Shown piece after piece: positions 53,088-63,560 of a DNA stretch of 64,000 nt (positions within the stretch are counted from its first letter, which is position 1; each line of letters starts with the position of its first letter). Source of the DNA: Phytophthora colocasiae (taxonomy: Eukaryota > Oomycota > Peronosporomycetes > Peronosporales > Peronosporaceae); the NCBI GenBank assembly GCA_018806915.1, contig JAGKQI010000034.1:1116001-1180000 (forward strand), written 5' to 3'. Made by a program: the position numbers and the translations under genes. The notes under the pieces were generated by a model, which was given only the letters and a program-made list of their open reading frames with translations, was not told the origin of the DNA and did not search any database.

Positions 53088-54287
53088 ATGAAGTTCCCAC
53101 TCACGCACGCGCCGTTCGCGCCGTTGCGGCTCGGGGACGGCGACCGCAAAGAAGTCGAAATGCTGGCCGACCTGTTCGTGCAGCAGACTTTGGCCGACTA
53201 CGAGACGCACTTGGACATGCAACACGGTGTCGTGGACGAGGTGCGCTGGAAAATGGTCAAGCGATTCGAGGATGTCGTCGTGTATCAGGACCGGGAAGCG
53301 ATGCGTCCGCGCCGCCTGACGCTTGCCAGTTCCTCGTCCGGATCCGGTTATGAACATCGTGAATGCCCGAAGGAAATGCAGAAGTTGCTTTGGTTCGGAA
53401 CTGTTCAAGGCTCACTGGACGATATAATGTATGGGGTCGTCAACCCCACCGCTGAAGAGGCCAAGGTCAAAGCTTCGTACGTCGGGAGCAACGTGCTCGA
53501 CTTCGCAGTACTTGATACCATCGTGAATCCGACGGTTGATGATCCGTTCCGTGGTCTACATATCAAATGGGCGGTGAATGGAGGACCGTCGATGATGCGG
53601 TCTGTGGTGCGATGTCGGGACTTCGTCTACCTCGAGTCCACGGGCATGACAACCAGTTCCAGGGGCGAACGCATCGGCTATCATATCTTGCACTCCGTCG
53701 CAGTGCCGGGCGCCCCAGAGCTCAGTGAACACAAGATCATTCGTGGCAATATGACGCTGTACCATTTGTACCGACAGAAGAGTGATGGCGTCGTGGAGAC
53801 CTACGTCAAGGCTTTCATCGACGTGATGGGGGACATGCCCTCCAGTATCGCCACGTTCGTCTCGGCTAAGGGCGTCGTGTCTGTGTGGAAACTCGGTGAC
53901 TATGCTGAGATGAAGAAGCTCATGTGGTTGCTGAAACAGCACAAGACCATCCCGTCGCGCCAAGACAGTAGCTCGAAGTCTTGCCGCGTTTGCTACAAGG
54001 ATGTTAGCGGTGCGTTGTCAAGGCGACAAGCTTGCTGTGTCTGCTCGGGCTGTGTTTGCCCCAGGTGTAGCGTCCCCAAGAAGCTGCACCACATGTCTCC
54101 ACTCACGCCTACGGTGATGCAGACGTCCGTCGTTGTGTGCACACCTTGCATGAGGACGGTACTGACGACGAGTTGCTTGGAGGTGGCACAAGCTCAAGTC
54201 GCGAGGAATAGTCAGCAACACGACGATGGAGCGTCGATCAAGGGCACATCGTCTCCATCGTCGTCGGCGTCTTCACACGCGTGGTAG
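53088..54287 (+). CDS. START-like plus FYVE-like protein, copy B
   Basis: Intact, 399 residues from ATG 53088 (MKFPLTHAPFAPL); the frame is open further upstream but the family start supports this codon. The same order as copy A: N-terminal helical region, START-like core ('GSLDDIMYGVVNPT', 'DPFRGLHIKWAVN', 'RDFVYLESTG'), and a C-terminal cysteine cluster (CRVCYK, CCVCSGCVCPRC, CTPC). It lies head-to-tail with copy A, 730 bp away, and is clearly a tandem duplicate. A Ser-rich tail follows the finger. Confidence 0.82.
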   Translation: MKFPLTHAPFAPLRLGDGDRKEVEMLADLFVQQTLADYETHLDMQHGVVDEVRWKMVKRFEDVVVYQDREAMRPRRLTLASSSSGSGYEHRECPKEMQKLLWFGTVQGSLDDIMYGVVNPTAEEAKVKASYVGSNVLDFAVLDTIVNPTVDDPFRGLHIKWAVNGGPSMMRSVVRCRDFVYLESTGMTTSSRGERIGYHILHSVAVPGAPELSEHKIIRGNMTLYHLYRQKSDGVVETYVKAFIDVMGDMPSSIATFVSAKGVVSVWKLGDYAEMKKLMWLLKQHKTIPSRQDSSSKSCRVCYKDVSGALSRRQACCVCSGCVCPRCSVPKKLHHMSPLTPTVMQTSVVVCTPCMRTVLTTSCLEVAQAQVARNSQQHDDGASIKGTSSPSSSASSHAW

Positions 54288-55440
54288 AACATTGTAGGGT
54301 AGTGAAGGTAAAGGTGTTGATAAGATAGATGTCGATGGCCATCGGTAGCCGTCTTGAAATTGTAGAGCACAATGTAGTTGATACCTTCGAGAGACGGACG
54401 GATCGATATGACATGAGAGACTAACGTGCGTCACCGTGGTATGCGTGGCGTGTTCGTGGCCAATTTCTTGACCGCCTTGACAGAACGGGCGGCCCTGTGT
54501 TGAGTTCGATTAAAGCGACCTGAGCATCACGTGCTGGATGTGAGTCTTGAATGGATATGAGCAACAAGCACTTTCCGATCTCCTCACAAACAATTGGGAT
54601 CTTCTTGTATGTTGTCGCCTTCGAAACGGTCCTGCGGCGTACAATGTCCGCATTGCCGTTCGCACGACTGCACCCCTCACATCCAGATGAGACCGCGGTC
54701 GTCTACTTTGCCAAATACCTGCTGGTCTCGACAGTGTCGACCCTTGTGGTCAATGAGATGTTTCAGTTCCCGCGATAGCGGCATCATGCCCCCGATGAGG
54801 TGGAGTTGTCAAGCTCGTCGATAACCTCGTCGTGGTATCAAGAGCACCACCAGACGAAGACCGAAGTCTCAAACTAGTATGGATCGGCATCTTACAAGAG
54901 TACCGTATTGGATCGACGCAATGCACGGGATTATCAACCGGTCGACTTCAAGAAGCTCGCGTTGATTCCTACCGCGACACCGGCCAATCCGTTCAAGGGG
55001 TCACCGATCAAATGGCGACTCATTTGGCTCTCTTTTTTCTAGGGTAACTTGACGTGCCTCAGAGGAATTTGTTGGTAATTCAACCGCCAAAGATAGGTAT
55101 CGAAAATCGACGGCGAATTGCCATCGTACGCATTGTTTCGTTCGTGTTGAAGGTTGCGAGTACTTTGCGTGGATCGGAACTGTTGCTAACACACCGCAAC
55201 TACCAGAGGCATTCCCTATAGAACTTGTCCTGAGATGACTCGATGGTGGGGCTATTTTTGCTGTAGAGAGAGCATTTTTTCTTCAGAGTTCTTATGCTGA
55301 TCAGGACTGTCATGACCTTCGTCCGTGACTGTGACCGGTAGAGAGGCTCACCAGCAGTTGGGACGATCTGCCCTTGCACCTGCCATTGATTGTATCTCGC
55401 CACTTCGCTTTTCGCCTCCAGAGCCCCCATCCTAGCAACC
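54288..55440. other. Intergenic region with possible decayed coding remnant
   Basis: 1.15 kb between START copies B and C. Several mid-length frames at 54,551-55,047 have codon-like composition, and one reading passes two stops (54,778-55,040) with a plausible protein texture, but I recognise no family. It may be a decayed gene or transposon fragment. Confidence 0.4.
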
Positions 55441-56507
55441 ATGAAGTTCCCGTTGTCAGCGTGCCCGTTCCAGCCTCTGGAGCTCACAGACAGCGAGAAG
55501 AACACGATCCAGTCCATTTCCGATGGCATCCTATCCGAGACAATGGCCGAGTACGAGCGGATGCTGGTACACGGCAATGGAGTTTTGGATACTGAACGCT
55601 GGAAGCTCATCAAACGCAAGGAGAACCTCGCTGCTTATCAGGACCGATGCGCTCTAGCAGTGACTCTACAGGCCTCCAGCAGCACCACCAAGCCAACGTC
55701 CGAAACAGGTGAAGACCCAATTGTCCCCCCGCCGGCCCCTACGTCAAGTGGTAGACCCCCTTTGCAACGAGTTTTGTGGCACGGCACTATCAACTGCGAT
55801 CTGGACGACCTTATGCTTGGTGTCATGAACCAGAACGCTGACATGTGGAAGGTCAAGTCTTCGTACGTGGAGGACAACGGTACTACTTCCTGCTCGCGTC
55901 GATCAAAGGACGCACTGTGGAGAAGCCGTTCGATGGGCTCCAGTTGAAGTGGACAGTCAACGACATGGGTCCTCTGGTCGCCAAACCCATCATGCGTCCG
56001 CGAGATTTTGTCTTCTTGGAGAGCACAGGTATCACACAGTCTCCAACTACTGGTGAGCGGATGGGTTACCACATCTGCCACTCGCTGGACCTGCCGGGTG
56101 TTCCCGAGCTTCCAGAGTACAAATTGGTGCGTGGAAAGATGGAGCTCTACCACATCTTCCGACAGAAGAGCAAAGGCGTCGTGGAAGTCTACGTACGTGC
56201 CTTGTGCGACCTGCAGGGCGAGATGCCAGCTCCCAGCGTCTCTCTGTTTTCGGCCGAGGCGATGTCCACGCTCACACTCACAGCTTTCTGTGCCGAACGT
56301 CACAAGGTCATGTGGTTGCTACACACTATTGAGCCGGGCGAGAGTGGCAAACCGTCTCAAGATCTCTGCAGTGTGTGTTTCAGGGACCTGAGCAAGAGTT
56401 TACTACCGTTCATGAACAAAGCCTGCCGTATCTGCTCGGGGCGCATCTGTGCTCGCTGCCGTATCCCCAAGAAGATCAGCTTCCTCAATCGCCGCACACG
56501 CGGTGTC

Positions 56508-56720
56508 TGTAGTAGGTCGGGGACACACAAGGAAACAACACACACAGTACTTGGGAGCTGGAACTCCCCAAGTCTACCAACATGTACTATGATGGTGCTT
56601 TAATCCTTGCAGTCCTTGTGCTCTACTCAGAACACGTTCCGAAGCTCTTGCTCTACTGAGAGCAAGTTCAGAAGTGAGAGTAAATCTCAAACTGTCCTTG
56701 GCCTATTGTCTCGAGCCAGT
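56508..56720. repeat. LTR-like direct repeat, left copy
   Basis: 213 bp, TGTAGTAGGTC...GAGCCAGT, same length as the right copy once the piggyBac insertion is removed. Confidence 0.85.
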
Positions 56721-56721
56721 A

Positions 56722-57273
56722 GGAGGCGCACATTGAGATGAGCAACGATTATCTATACATGTTGGGATAACGATTATTGTTGCTAACCTATCAGTGCCTG
56801 TAGGAGTGCTGCGAGTGCTGTGCGAAGACAACGAATGTGTCTAAGGCAGTTAGCGGCGCGTGGCCCGCTCGAGGAAGTGAAGGCATGTGCGGCAACGTCG
56901 AGAAGGCGTGTGCCAAGGAACTGACGGCGTGTGCGGGAACGTCGTGGTGGCGTTGGAGTTGGAGCCTGTCCGAGTGGATGGAGTGAACGCCGGAACACGA
57001 GTGTGTCCGATGATCCAGCTCTTTCTCTTACCTGAATACGTGGCGTCATGGAGCTGTGCTCCGACTGGATGGGGGGTAGCACCTCTGGTAAAGCAACGTG
57101 TGCGTACATGAGTACGTGACGCAACGTCGAGTGACGTGAGCGAGTGCGAGCAGCATCGTCGAGTGGCGAGTGCAGAACAAGATGAAGTGCAGATCTTGAG
57201 GCAACGCCGTGTGGCGTATGGAAGAGCAACGTCGAGTGACGTGTGCAGTCCAAGTGAGGCACGCAGTGACGTT
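56722..57273 (+). repeat. Giant inverted repeat, left arm (552 bp)
   Basis: Reverse complement of 57311-57862; translated frames on the two arms are identical over 150-plus codons, so the arms appear perfect or nearly so. The inner half consists of degenerate repeats of ACGTCGAGTGACGTG-like units. Confidence 0.92.
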
Positions 57274-57310
57274 GGGTGACGTATGCAGTGCAAGGTGAAG
57301 GTCACGAAGC

Positions 57311-57862
57311 AACGTCACTGCGTGCCTCACTTGGACTGCACACGTCACTCGACGTTGCTCTTCCATACGCCACACGGCGTTGCCTCAAGATCTGCACTTC
57401 ATCTTGTTCTGCACTCGCCACTCGACGATGCTGCTCGCACTCGCTCACGTCACTCGACGTTGCGTCACGTACTCATGTACGCACACGTTGCTTTACCAGA
57501 GGTGCTACCCCCCATCCAGTCGGAGCACAGCTCCATGACGCCACGTATTCAGGTAAGAGAAAGAGCTGGATCATCGGACACACTCGTGTTCCGGCGTTCA
57601 CTCCATCCACTCGGACAGGCTCCAACTCCAACGCCACCACGACGTTCCCGCACACGCCGTCAGTTCCTTGGCACACGCCTTCTCGACGTTGCCGCACATG
57701 CCTTCACTTCCTCGAGCGGGCCACGCGCCGCTAACTGCCTTAGACACATTCGTTGTCTTCGCACAGCACTCGCAGCACTCCTACAGGCACTGATAGGTTA
57801 GCAACAATAATCGTTATCCCAACATGTATAGATAATCGTTGCTCATCTCAATGTGCGCCTCC
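57311..57862 (-). repeat. Giant inverted repeat, right arm (552 bp)
   Basis: Separated from the left arm by a 37-bp spacer (57274-57310). Just outside, a 34-bp unit ending CCCGGGCACTAAAGTTAACT is repeated (about 57,855-57,887 and 57,909-57,938). Confidence 0.92.
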
Positions 57863-58384
57863 CCGGGCACTAAAGTTAACTGTGTAGTCAACTTGTACTC
57901 AACTTGTGCGCCTCCTCCCCGGGCACTAAAGTTAACTTTGTAGTAGGTCGGGGACACACAAGGAAACAACACACACAGTACTTGGGAGCTGGAACTCCCC
58001 AAGTCTACCAACATGTACTATGATGGTGCTTTAACCCCTCCAAACCGGATGCTGCATAATGCAGCTTAGATTTGAAGGCGTAAACTGAATATATTCAGTT
58101 TAAGCTAAATTTGACTTGAAGTTTGTATGCCTGTCCTTTCCCCCGACACAGCGCTTTACAAATACCAAGTCAAAAAGTTTCTGTTTCTGTACGTGTCTTT
58201 TTATTTTCATGCGAACAAAGACCAGTGATTTTTGAAAATTTGAAAAACAAGTTTTCGTTCCCGCTGAATGAGTGGCTAACAGCGTCCAGCTAACTCCCGC
58301 GCTTTAAAATCTGACCTCATTCTAGAATTTGCGCAGCTGGAGCTCAAGTCAACAGCGGAGAAGATGATAAGGCCGTAGGGGAAG

Positions 58385-58648
58385 GTGCTGCGCGATTCCG
58401 AGGTCAGAGGACGAGACCTGTCGTTCAAATCAGTGTGGAAGGAGCTGAAAAGAGAAGGGTGGACACGCAAGCCACCGCCACGGCGCAGTTTGGACGATCG
58501 CTACTTCTACATCCGGCCTGGTGAAAGTGCAAGCGGGACAGAAGGTGTTTATTCCTTTCGGGGTGAAGAGGCTGTACTGGAATACTATGCAAACGGTATG
58601 CATTGTGAGGTCGCACTCTGTGGTTTACTTGCTATGTGCTGCATCTAA
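58385..58648 (+). pseudogene. piggyBac-derived transposase, N-terminal fragment
   Basis: A frame with 'SFKSVWKELKREGWTRKPP', 'DRYFYIRPG' and 'GEEAVLEYY', the N-terminal module seen in oomycete piggyBac-derived proteins. The DDD catalytic core does not follow. Confidence 0.65.
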
Positions 58649-58679
58649 CTTCAACTACTGCGTGAAGCAGACATAGCAC

Positions 58680-59041
58680 ATGGCACGTCAGAGTGATGAA
58701 TGGCGCAACGAAGGCACGCAGGCGAAGCGCCGCCAACGTGCATGCAAGGTCTGCTCCGTTCTGCGAGCTGAAAATCAACGCGCCTCCACGACGACGTACT
58801 TCTGTAACGACTGCAACACAGCGGGACCGATCTTCCTCTGCATGCGAGCCGGCGCAATGTTCGTGGAGTTGCCATGACTTGCTGGGGCATATGGCACAAG
58901 GAGTGGATGAATGGGAAATTGTTCCCCGTGGATAATGGCAAGGTCATCCGAGTTCGCCGCAGAGAAACCACGAACGTTCCAGGAACACCTTCCACGCCTG
59001 GTACTCCGGCTTCAAACAAGAGACGTCGAACGAGCCCGTAG
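58680..59041 (+). pseudogene. piggyBac-derived transposase, C-terminal cysteine-rich fragment
   Basis: Contains 'RQRACKVCS', 'YFCNDC', 'FLCM' and, after a frameshift near 58,855, 'MTCWGIWHKEW', matching the C-terminal zinc domain of piggyBac transposases; ends with a basic tail. Confidence 0.65.
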
Positions 59042-59185
59042 TGCGTAGGATGCATATTAACCTGCCAATAAACTGCATATATGCAGGCTCTGACTAGGAA
59101 ACGTGATTATTTTCGTTGTCTTTGGTGGCTAATCTGCTCACTACAGGGAACCTTGAACTTCATCATGGCTTGCCTGTTTTCACTA

Positions 59186-60073
59186 CACTAACTACAGCAT
59201 TTAGTGTTAGTGGATGAATAGTGTTAGTTTTTATATAGCGTTATTAACACTAATTTGTGTGGGCTCTGAAAGGCAAGAAAAACTAACACTATTTTAGGTA
59301 TGGCGGCAGAGAAGCTCAGACCAATGCATATGCAGCTCAAACACTTCCTAACATTCTGCAAGAGCAGCACTTCGCCACCCACAACCTTTGCAATGCCTAC
59401 TGCTCCATGTTGAGCTCCTGGACGAATTCCACAGACTGCGCAAGGCGGGACTGAAGATGTCGCTATCAGTGTTAGTGGGTGTTGCTCAGCATTTGCTCAT
59501 TAACTCTCGTCATGCTGAGTATACAAAGACATTTACTCCGCCCGGTTCAGAAGTCTCACTGTACGATCGTTTAAATACTCGGTGGGTGCAGACATTCTAG
59601 GACAGATTTAACATCGTCCAGCGGAGACAAGCGGGAAAAAAAGCAGCTCAGTCCCCAGAAACAACTTCAAATTGAAAAGGAGGTCGCATTTCACATGGGT
59701 ACATTGAAGAGGGGGTTTGAGAGTTACCAATTTAGCAATGATCAAATGTACAACATGGAAGAGACGCATTTTATCGTGGATATGGACAACGGAATGATCA
59801 TTTTCAAGGCAAACCGGTTGAAGATGCTGGCCCAGCACAACTACAACCGTCTAAAGATCTTACACTAGCACAGGCTCAGACGCAAACCCTGTCTGCAGAG
59901 CGGCTAGAGGCTATTGTATAAGAATTCTTTTTTTTATACCATCGCTAACACTAATTGTTTGTACCACAGATAGTGTTAGTTTTTAATTAGCGTTATTAAC
60001 ACTAATTTCAGTGCATAATCTCAGAGCAGGGCCTCATGAATAGTGTTATTAACACTAAATGCTGTAGTTAGTG
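59186..60073 (+). mobile_element. Pogo/Tc1-mariner-like element nested in the piggyBac element
   Basis: 24-bp perfect TIRs (59186-59209 starting CACTAACTACAGC, inverse at 60050-60073), flanked by TA on both sides (59184-59185, 60074-60075). An 888-bp deletion derivative. A 36-38 bp subterminal unit (TAGTGTTAGTTTTT...TAACACTAATTT) is directly repeated at about 59,219 and 59,969 and is itself palindromic at its ends. Confidence 0.82.
59388..59868 (+). pseudogene. Pogo-like transposase fragments
   Basis: Two short frames: 59,388-59,600 (with 'WVQTF') and 59,671-59,868 with 'YNMEETHFIVDMDNG', which matches the first catalytic Asp/Glu block (N-x-D-E-T-x-F) of pogo/CENP-B transposases. Most of the gene is missing. 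Confidence 0.55.
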
Positions 60074-60983
60074 TAACTAGGATCATGGCCTGCATCATAT
60101 TCGCGCGTCTTCACCCAACAACCGAGAGTTTTCAGTTGATTGCTTGCGATCCTTGCACCGTATTTGCACAAGGACTGATAGTTTCAACTGATTGCTCAAC
60201 CTCACACCAGAAGATTGCACACCTGTAAGGATCTGTATGGATGACACCCCTACTTTATGTATAGAAATTTGTATGGGAAGTTCTGATTTCTAAAATTCAG
60301 AAAACAATGACCTGGATGACAATGTTTCTGTTCGACGTGTGACCTGTCACTATCCGCGATATGTAGCATAATGCAAAATTAGACGGCAAGTCATGGCCCA
60401 TTATGCAGCTTATATGCGGGATTAGCAAGCCTCTTGTAACTGCACATCCTGAATCCTATCTTCCCTAACCTTGTTTATATACAAACATTAAGTCTAATTA
60501 TGCTGCATATGCAGTTTACATGTTCCTTTCGGCTCCCGGTCTGGAGGGGTTAATCCTTGCAGTCCTTGTGCTCTACTCAGAACACGTTCCGAAGCTCTTG
60601 CTCTACTGAGAGCAAGTTCAGAAGTGAGAGTAAATCTCAAACTGTCCTTGGCCTATTGTCTCGAGCCAGTCCTTGTAGTCAACTAGACCACACGTTGTGG
60701 ATTCCATTCGCGTCTTACCTGCCCTAGCCCAGGCAGTCCAGGAAGAGGATGGAAGCTTGCGAAGCTTGATACTAACAGGGTAAGGTCTGTAGAGGCCGCA
60801 GCCCACTACAGTGTCATGAAAAAGACCATCGACATTTGCACCCGGTGTGTTCACACTTCCGCCAACATGAGTGCTCTGACGGTCGCACAGGGAGAGTTGG
60901 CGCTAGAGAACCCGACGTCCATCTTCTATGAGTCCGTAGTGGCGCGAAGTGCGTCCTCTGTTTCGTCGGTCTCCTCCGGTTAG

Positions 60984-61534
60984 AAAGCAGCGAGCAGATC
61001 GTAGATGCTGGTGTAGATGACCAGCCTGTTCTTAAGTATGCACTCACGTGTAAATATGTGCGATGCTAACAACATAATGCTTCTATCAAAATCTCTGTCG
61101 TTGCCAACGTTGCAGTTATCCACTGAAAAAATATTTTTCCCTGCTGTTTGGAGTAATTTTCTATCGCGTTCATGGTCTTCTCGCTGTCGCCCATCCAATG
61201 CTCAGCAGCGAGGACAAACCTTGCCACAAAAAACGTCAAACAGACTGCTCGAACTTGCCCATGTGAAGTTGATGGGCACATGGAAAACGAGAAGAGATTG
61301 TCTCGTGAAAGCTGGTGAGCTTGCCCCTCTCTAGCCTAGAGTCTAGGGACATTCTCGGTGCAATACAGACGGATATCTGGGTCGCCATGTTACTGCACGT
61401 TGCAAAGTCCGCATCGTTTTACCACGTGGAAACGGAGTTTGTGGAGAAGTTCGACCACCGTATCAAAACTCAACAAAGCCATTCATTAAACTTCTCGACG
61501 TCGTGCAAGCGTTCAGAATTACAGAACTCTGATC
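60984..61534. other. Intergenic region
   Basis: 550 bp between START copies C and D. Frames of 70-105 codons here show no family features; it should hold the promoter of copy D. Confidence 0.55.
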
Positions 61535-62923
61535 ATGAATTCTACCTGCCCATTTGAGACTCCATTGTCTCTATCGGAGCGTGACCGCCGTTCGATGCAG
61601 AGCTTGGCTCAGAGTTGCGTCGACGAAACGATGCTCGACTACGAGCATGTCCTGTCGAGTATGAGCGGTTTACCAAGTGCAACCCGTTGGAAACCCGTCA
61701 AGAAGAAGAATAACGTGGTCGTGTACCAGGATCAACTGGCGATGGGGGAGATCAAGCGACGCAAGAGGAAAGCAAAATCACTCGGAGACATCATCGAGTC
61801 TTCTCGAGTTGGTGATCTCCTGGCGAAAAGCGTAGGCCCCGGAACGTTCCGCTCGTCGTCCAACGCATACGCCCGCGAGACGGAAGTGAACGAGCCCAAG
61901 GAGCTGCCCAAGATGACGTGGATGGGGACAGTAGAATGCGAGCTGGATGACCTCATGTACGGCCTCGTGAGTCAGAATGACGAGGTGACACGCATCAAGT
62001 CATCGTACTCTGGGAACCCCATTCAAGATTTTGCTACACTGGCGTCTCTGGAGACTTCGACCCCGAGCGACCCGTTTCACGGCCTCCAGCTCAAGTGGGA
62101 GGTGAACACGGCACTGACCAAAGCCAAACCAGTGTGGCGATGCCGTGACTTCGTATACCTCGAAGCCACCGGAATGACCAAGAGCCGCTCCGGTCAACGC
62201 ATCGGCTACCAGATTCTCCACTCGTTGGACGTTCGAGGCGTCCCGGAACTACTAGGACGCAAGTTGATTCGTGGAAAGGTAGCAATCTATCAGCTCTTCC
62301 GTCAGAAATCCAAAGGGACAGTCGAAGTCTTCGCCAAGGCAATGGTGGACCTCGCAGGGGACGTCCCAGCTAGCATGGCGTCGATCGCGACAATTGAAGC
62401 TGCGAACGCTGTAAATGCTGCGGCTAGGTGCGCTCGTAAGCGGAAACTCAACTGGTTGTTGGCTACAGCTGAAACCAGCTCAATCGACTACACGGCAGTC
62501 GGCCGCAGCGATTCGTGCTGCAGTGTTTGTGCTCGAGAGCTCAAGAGCTCGTTCGGACAGAAGAGCTTTTACGACTGCCACATCTGTGCCAAGCGGGTGT
62601 GCCATCGGTGCCATATCCGGCAGAAATTGAGCTTTATCAAACCGGACAAGAACTCCTTCGTCGTTAAGCAGAAGGCGCTCGATCTCTGTACTCGGTGTGT
62701 GCACACTGCAACGCAGATGAACTCTCGACGTGTAGCACTTGAGGAACGCGCACGTGCAGATCCAGCGTCAATGTACAAGTACATTCACCCCCAGAAACAA
62801 CCGTCGAACGAGAACTTTCAAGACTTTGATATCTCGGAGGCGACGGAGAAGGACACTGAATGCCCGACACAAGGAGCTCTTCTCCTGGATCGAGCAACAC
62901 AAGTGCTCCATCGTTTGTTCTAA
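61535..62923 (+). CDS. START-like plus FYVE-like protein, copy D
   Basis: Intact, 462 residues, the most diverged member. Differences from A and B: start MNSTCPFETPLSL, a basic insertion (IKRRKRKAKSLGD, about residue 74-86), and a longer C-terminal tail. The START-like core ('CELDDLMYGLVSQND', 'DPFHGLQLKWEVN', 'RDFVYLEATGMTKS', 'HSLDVRGVPELLGRKLIRG') and the FYVE-like cysteine cluster (CSVCARE, CHICAKRVCHRCHI, CTRC) are complete. Order and spacing suggest A-D arose by tandem duplication. Confidence 0.82.
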   Translation: MNSTCPFETPLSLSERDRRSMQSLAQSCVDETMLDYEHVLSSMSGLPSATRWKPVKKKNNVVVYQDQLAMGEIKRRKRKAKSLGDIIESSRVGDLLAKSVGPGTFRSSSNAYARETEVNEPKELPKMTWMGTVECELDDLMYGLVSQNDEVTRIKSSYSGNPIQDFATLASLETSTPSDPFHGLQLKWEVNTALTKAKPVWRCRDFVYLEATGMTKSRSGQRIGYQILHSLDVRGVPELLGRKLIRGKVAIYQLFRQKSKGTVEVFAKAMVDLAGDVPASMASIATIEAANAVNAAARCARKRKLNWLLATAETSSIDYTAVGRSDSCCSVCARELKSSFGQKSFYDCHICAKRVCHRCHIRQKLSFIKPDKNSFVVKQKALDLCTRCVHTATQMNSRRVALEERARADPASMYKYIHPQKQPSNENFQDFDISEATEKDTECPTQGALLLDRATQVLHRLF

Positions 62924-63560
62924 TACGTAGTCGACATGTAGTTGCACCCTTATCCATTGGAAGGTGGGGGTAGCAGAGGTATTGTTACAAAATACGATGT
63001 AGTTCACAACACTTCAGCTGCTGTGCAGTGTGTTGTGAAAAGCTTCTTGCACACCATTCAATAATCCCAATACCACTCATCACTTGATCGTAGTGTCATA
63101 ATATGACACGGAGGCCCCGCAAAACAAACTGATGCTATCGCACTTAAATACGAATCGCGACTAAGCACACTACTCGATAGAGCCGCGTCTTGTGCTTATT
63201 TTAAGCCCTAGTACGTCTCGAGATACTCAATAGCCGATCAGTAGTGTTCATCTAAAAAATATGTCTCCATTTTCAAGACACCAAAATCTCGACATGTTTA
63301 GGAGAGCTGACGAGTCAATATTGCTCGGTTTTTAATGTATTGTATATTGATGGAAAGTACGTGTGAATAGCAGGTTAATTAGAGTACTTTTAAGCCTTTT
63401 CCCAGTGATTATTGGCTTCAATCTTTTGATGTCCGATTATGTACGAATTTTGATTGGTCAACTTCAAACGCGATTATCTCGAAAACTCAAACGTACAGAA
63501 AAGGTACACTAGCATCAGTTTGTTTTGCGGGGCCTCATATAGCGTACACTTCCTGCTTCT
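62924..63560. other. Intergenic region mostly occupied by a MITE-like element
   Basis: 637 bp between START copy D and SMP-30 copy 4 (convergent). Two thirds is the inverted-repeat element at 63111-63536; otherwise nothing is seen. Confidence 0.6.
63111..63536. mobile_element. MITE-like element with 27-bp perfect terminal inverted repeats
   Basis: GAGGCCCCGCAAAACAAACT... (63111-63137) is exactly inverted at 63510-63536. The 426-bp interior is AT-rich and has no coding frame. A clear target duplication was not found (flanks ATGACACG and ATATAGCG). Confidence 0.75.

Larger units (their letters stand above)
58035..60549 (+). mobile_element. piggyBac-type element, internally deleted
   Basis: TIRs CCCCTCCAAACCGG (58035-58048) and its inverse with one mismatch (60536-60549) are bounded on both sides by TTAA (58031-58034, 60550-60553), the diagnostic piggyBac target. 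Subterminal palindromic TGCATAATGCA/TGCATATGCA motifs recur near both ends. The interior has only the two ends of a piggyBac-derived transposase and a nested pogo-like element. Confidence 0.88.
57939..60670. repeat. LTR-like direct repeat, right copy, interrupted
   Basis: 96 bp (57939-58034) and 117 bp (60554-60670) together equal the 213-bp left copy; the break falls at TTAA where the piggyBac derivative sits. Confidence 0.85.
56508..60810. mobile_element. Composite LTR-type element with nested insertions
   Basis: Termini TGTAGT (56508) and ACTACA (60805-60810) are inverted and flanked by GTGTC duplications, as for an LTR element. A 213-bp direct repeat occurs at 56508-56720 and again at 57939-58034 plus 60554-60670, the second copy being split by a piggyBac derivative. 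The second copy continues 140 bp further to 60810, so the full LTR would be about 353 bp; the left copy lacks that part and passes straight into a large inverted repeat. No gag or pol is visible, so this is a non-autonomous, rearranged element. Confidence 0.75.
55441..60983 (+). pseudogene. START-like plus FYVE-like protein, copy C, frameshifted and split by nested transposons
   Basis: The 5' part (55441-56507) begins MKFPLSACPFQPL and covers the START-like core and the first Cys pairs (CSVCFR, CRICSGRICARC). A single-base frameshift lies near 55,879. At 56,507 the gene is cut by a 4.3-kb insertion; the final exon piece (60816-60983) encodes the last Cys pair (ICTRCVH) and a Ser-rich tail. 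The 5-bp target duplication GTGTC flanks the insert (56503-56507 and 60811-60815) and the two gene parts meet in frame, so the insertion alone did not shift it. Confidence 0.85.

Noticed and set aside
56783..57801. Two long frames of identical product on opposite strands
   Set aside because: They are mirror copies on the arms of the inverted repeat, with repetitive low-complexity composition; not genes.
59186..60073. CACTA (En/Spm) classification from the CACTA ends
   Set aside because: Flanks share TA rather than a 3-bp duplication, and the interior has a pogo-type DET block.
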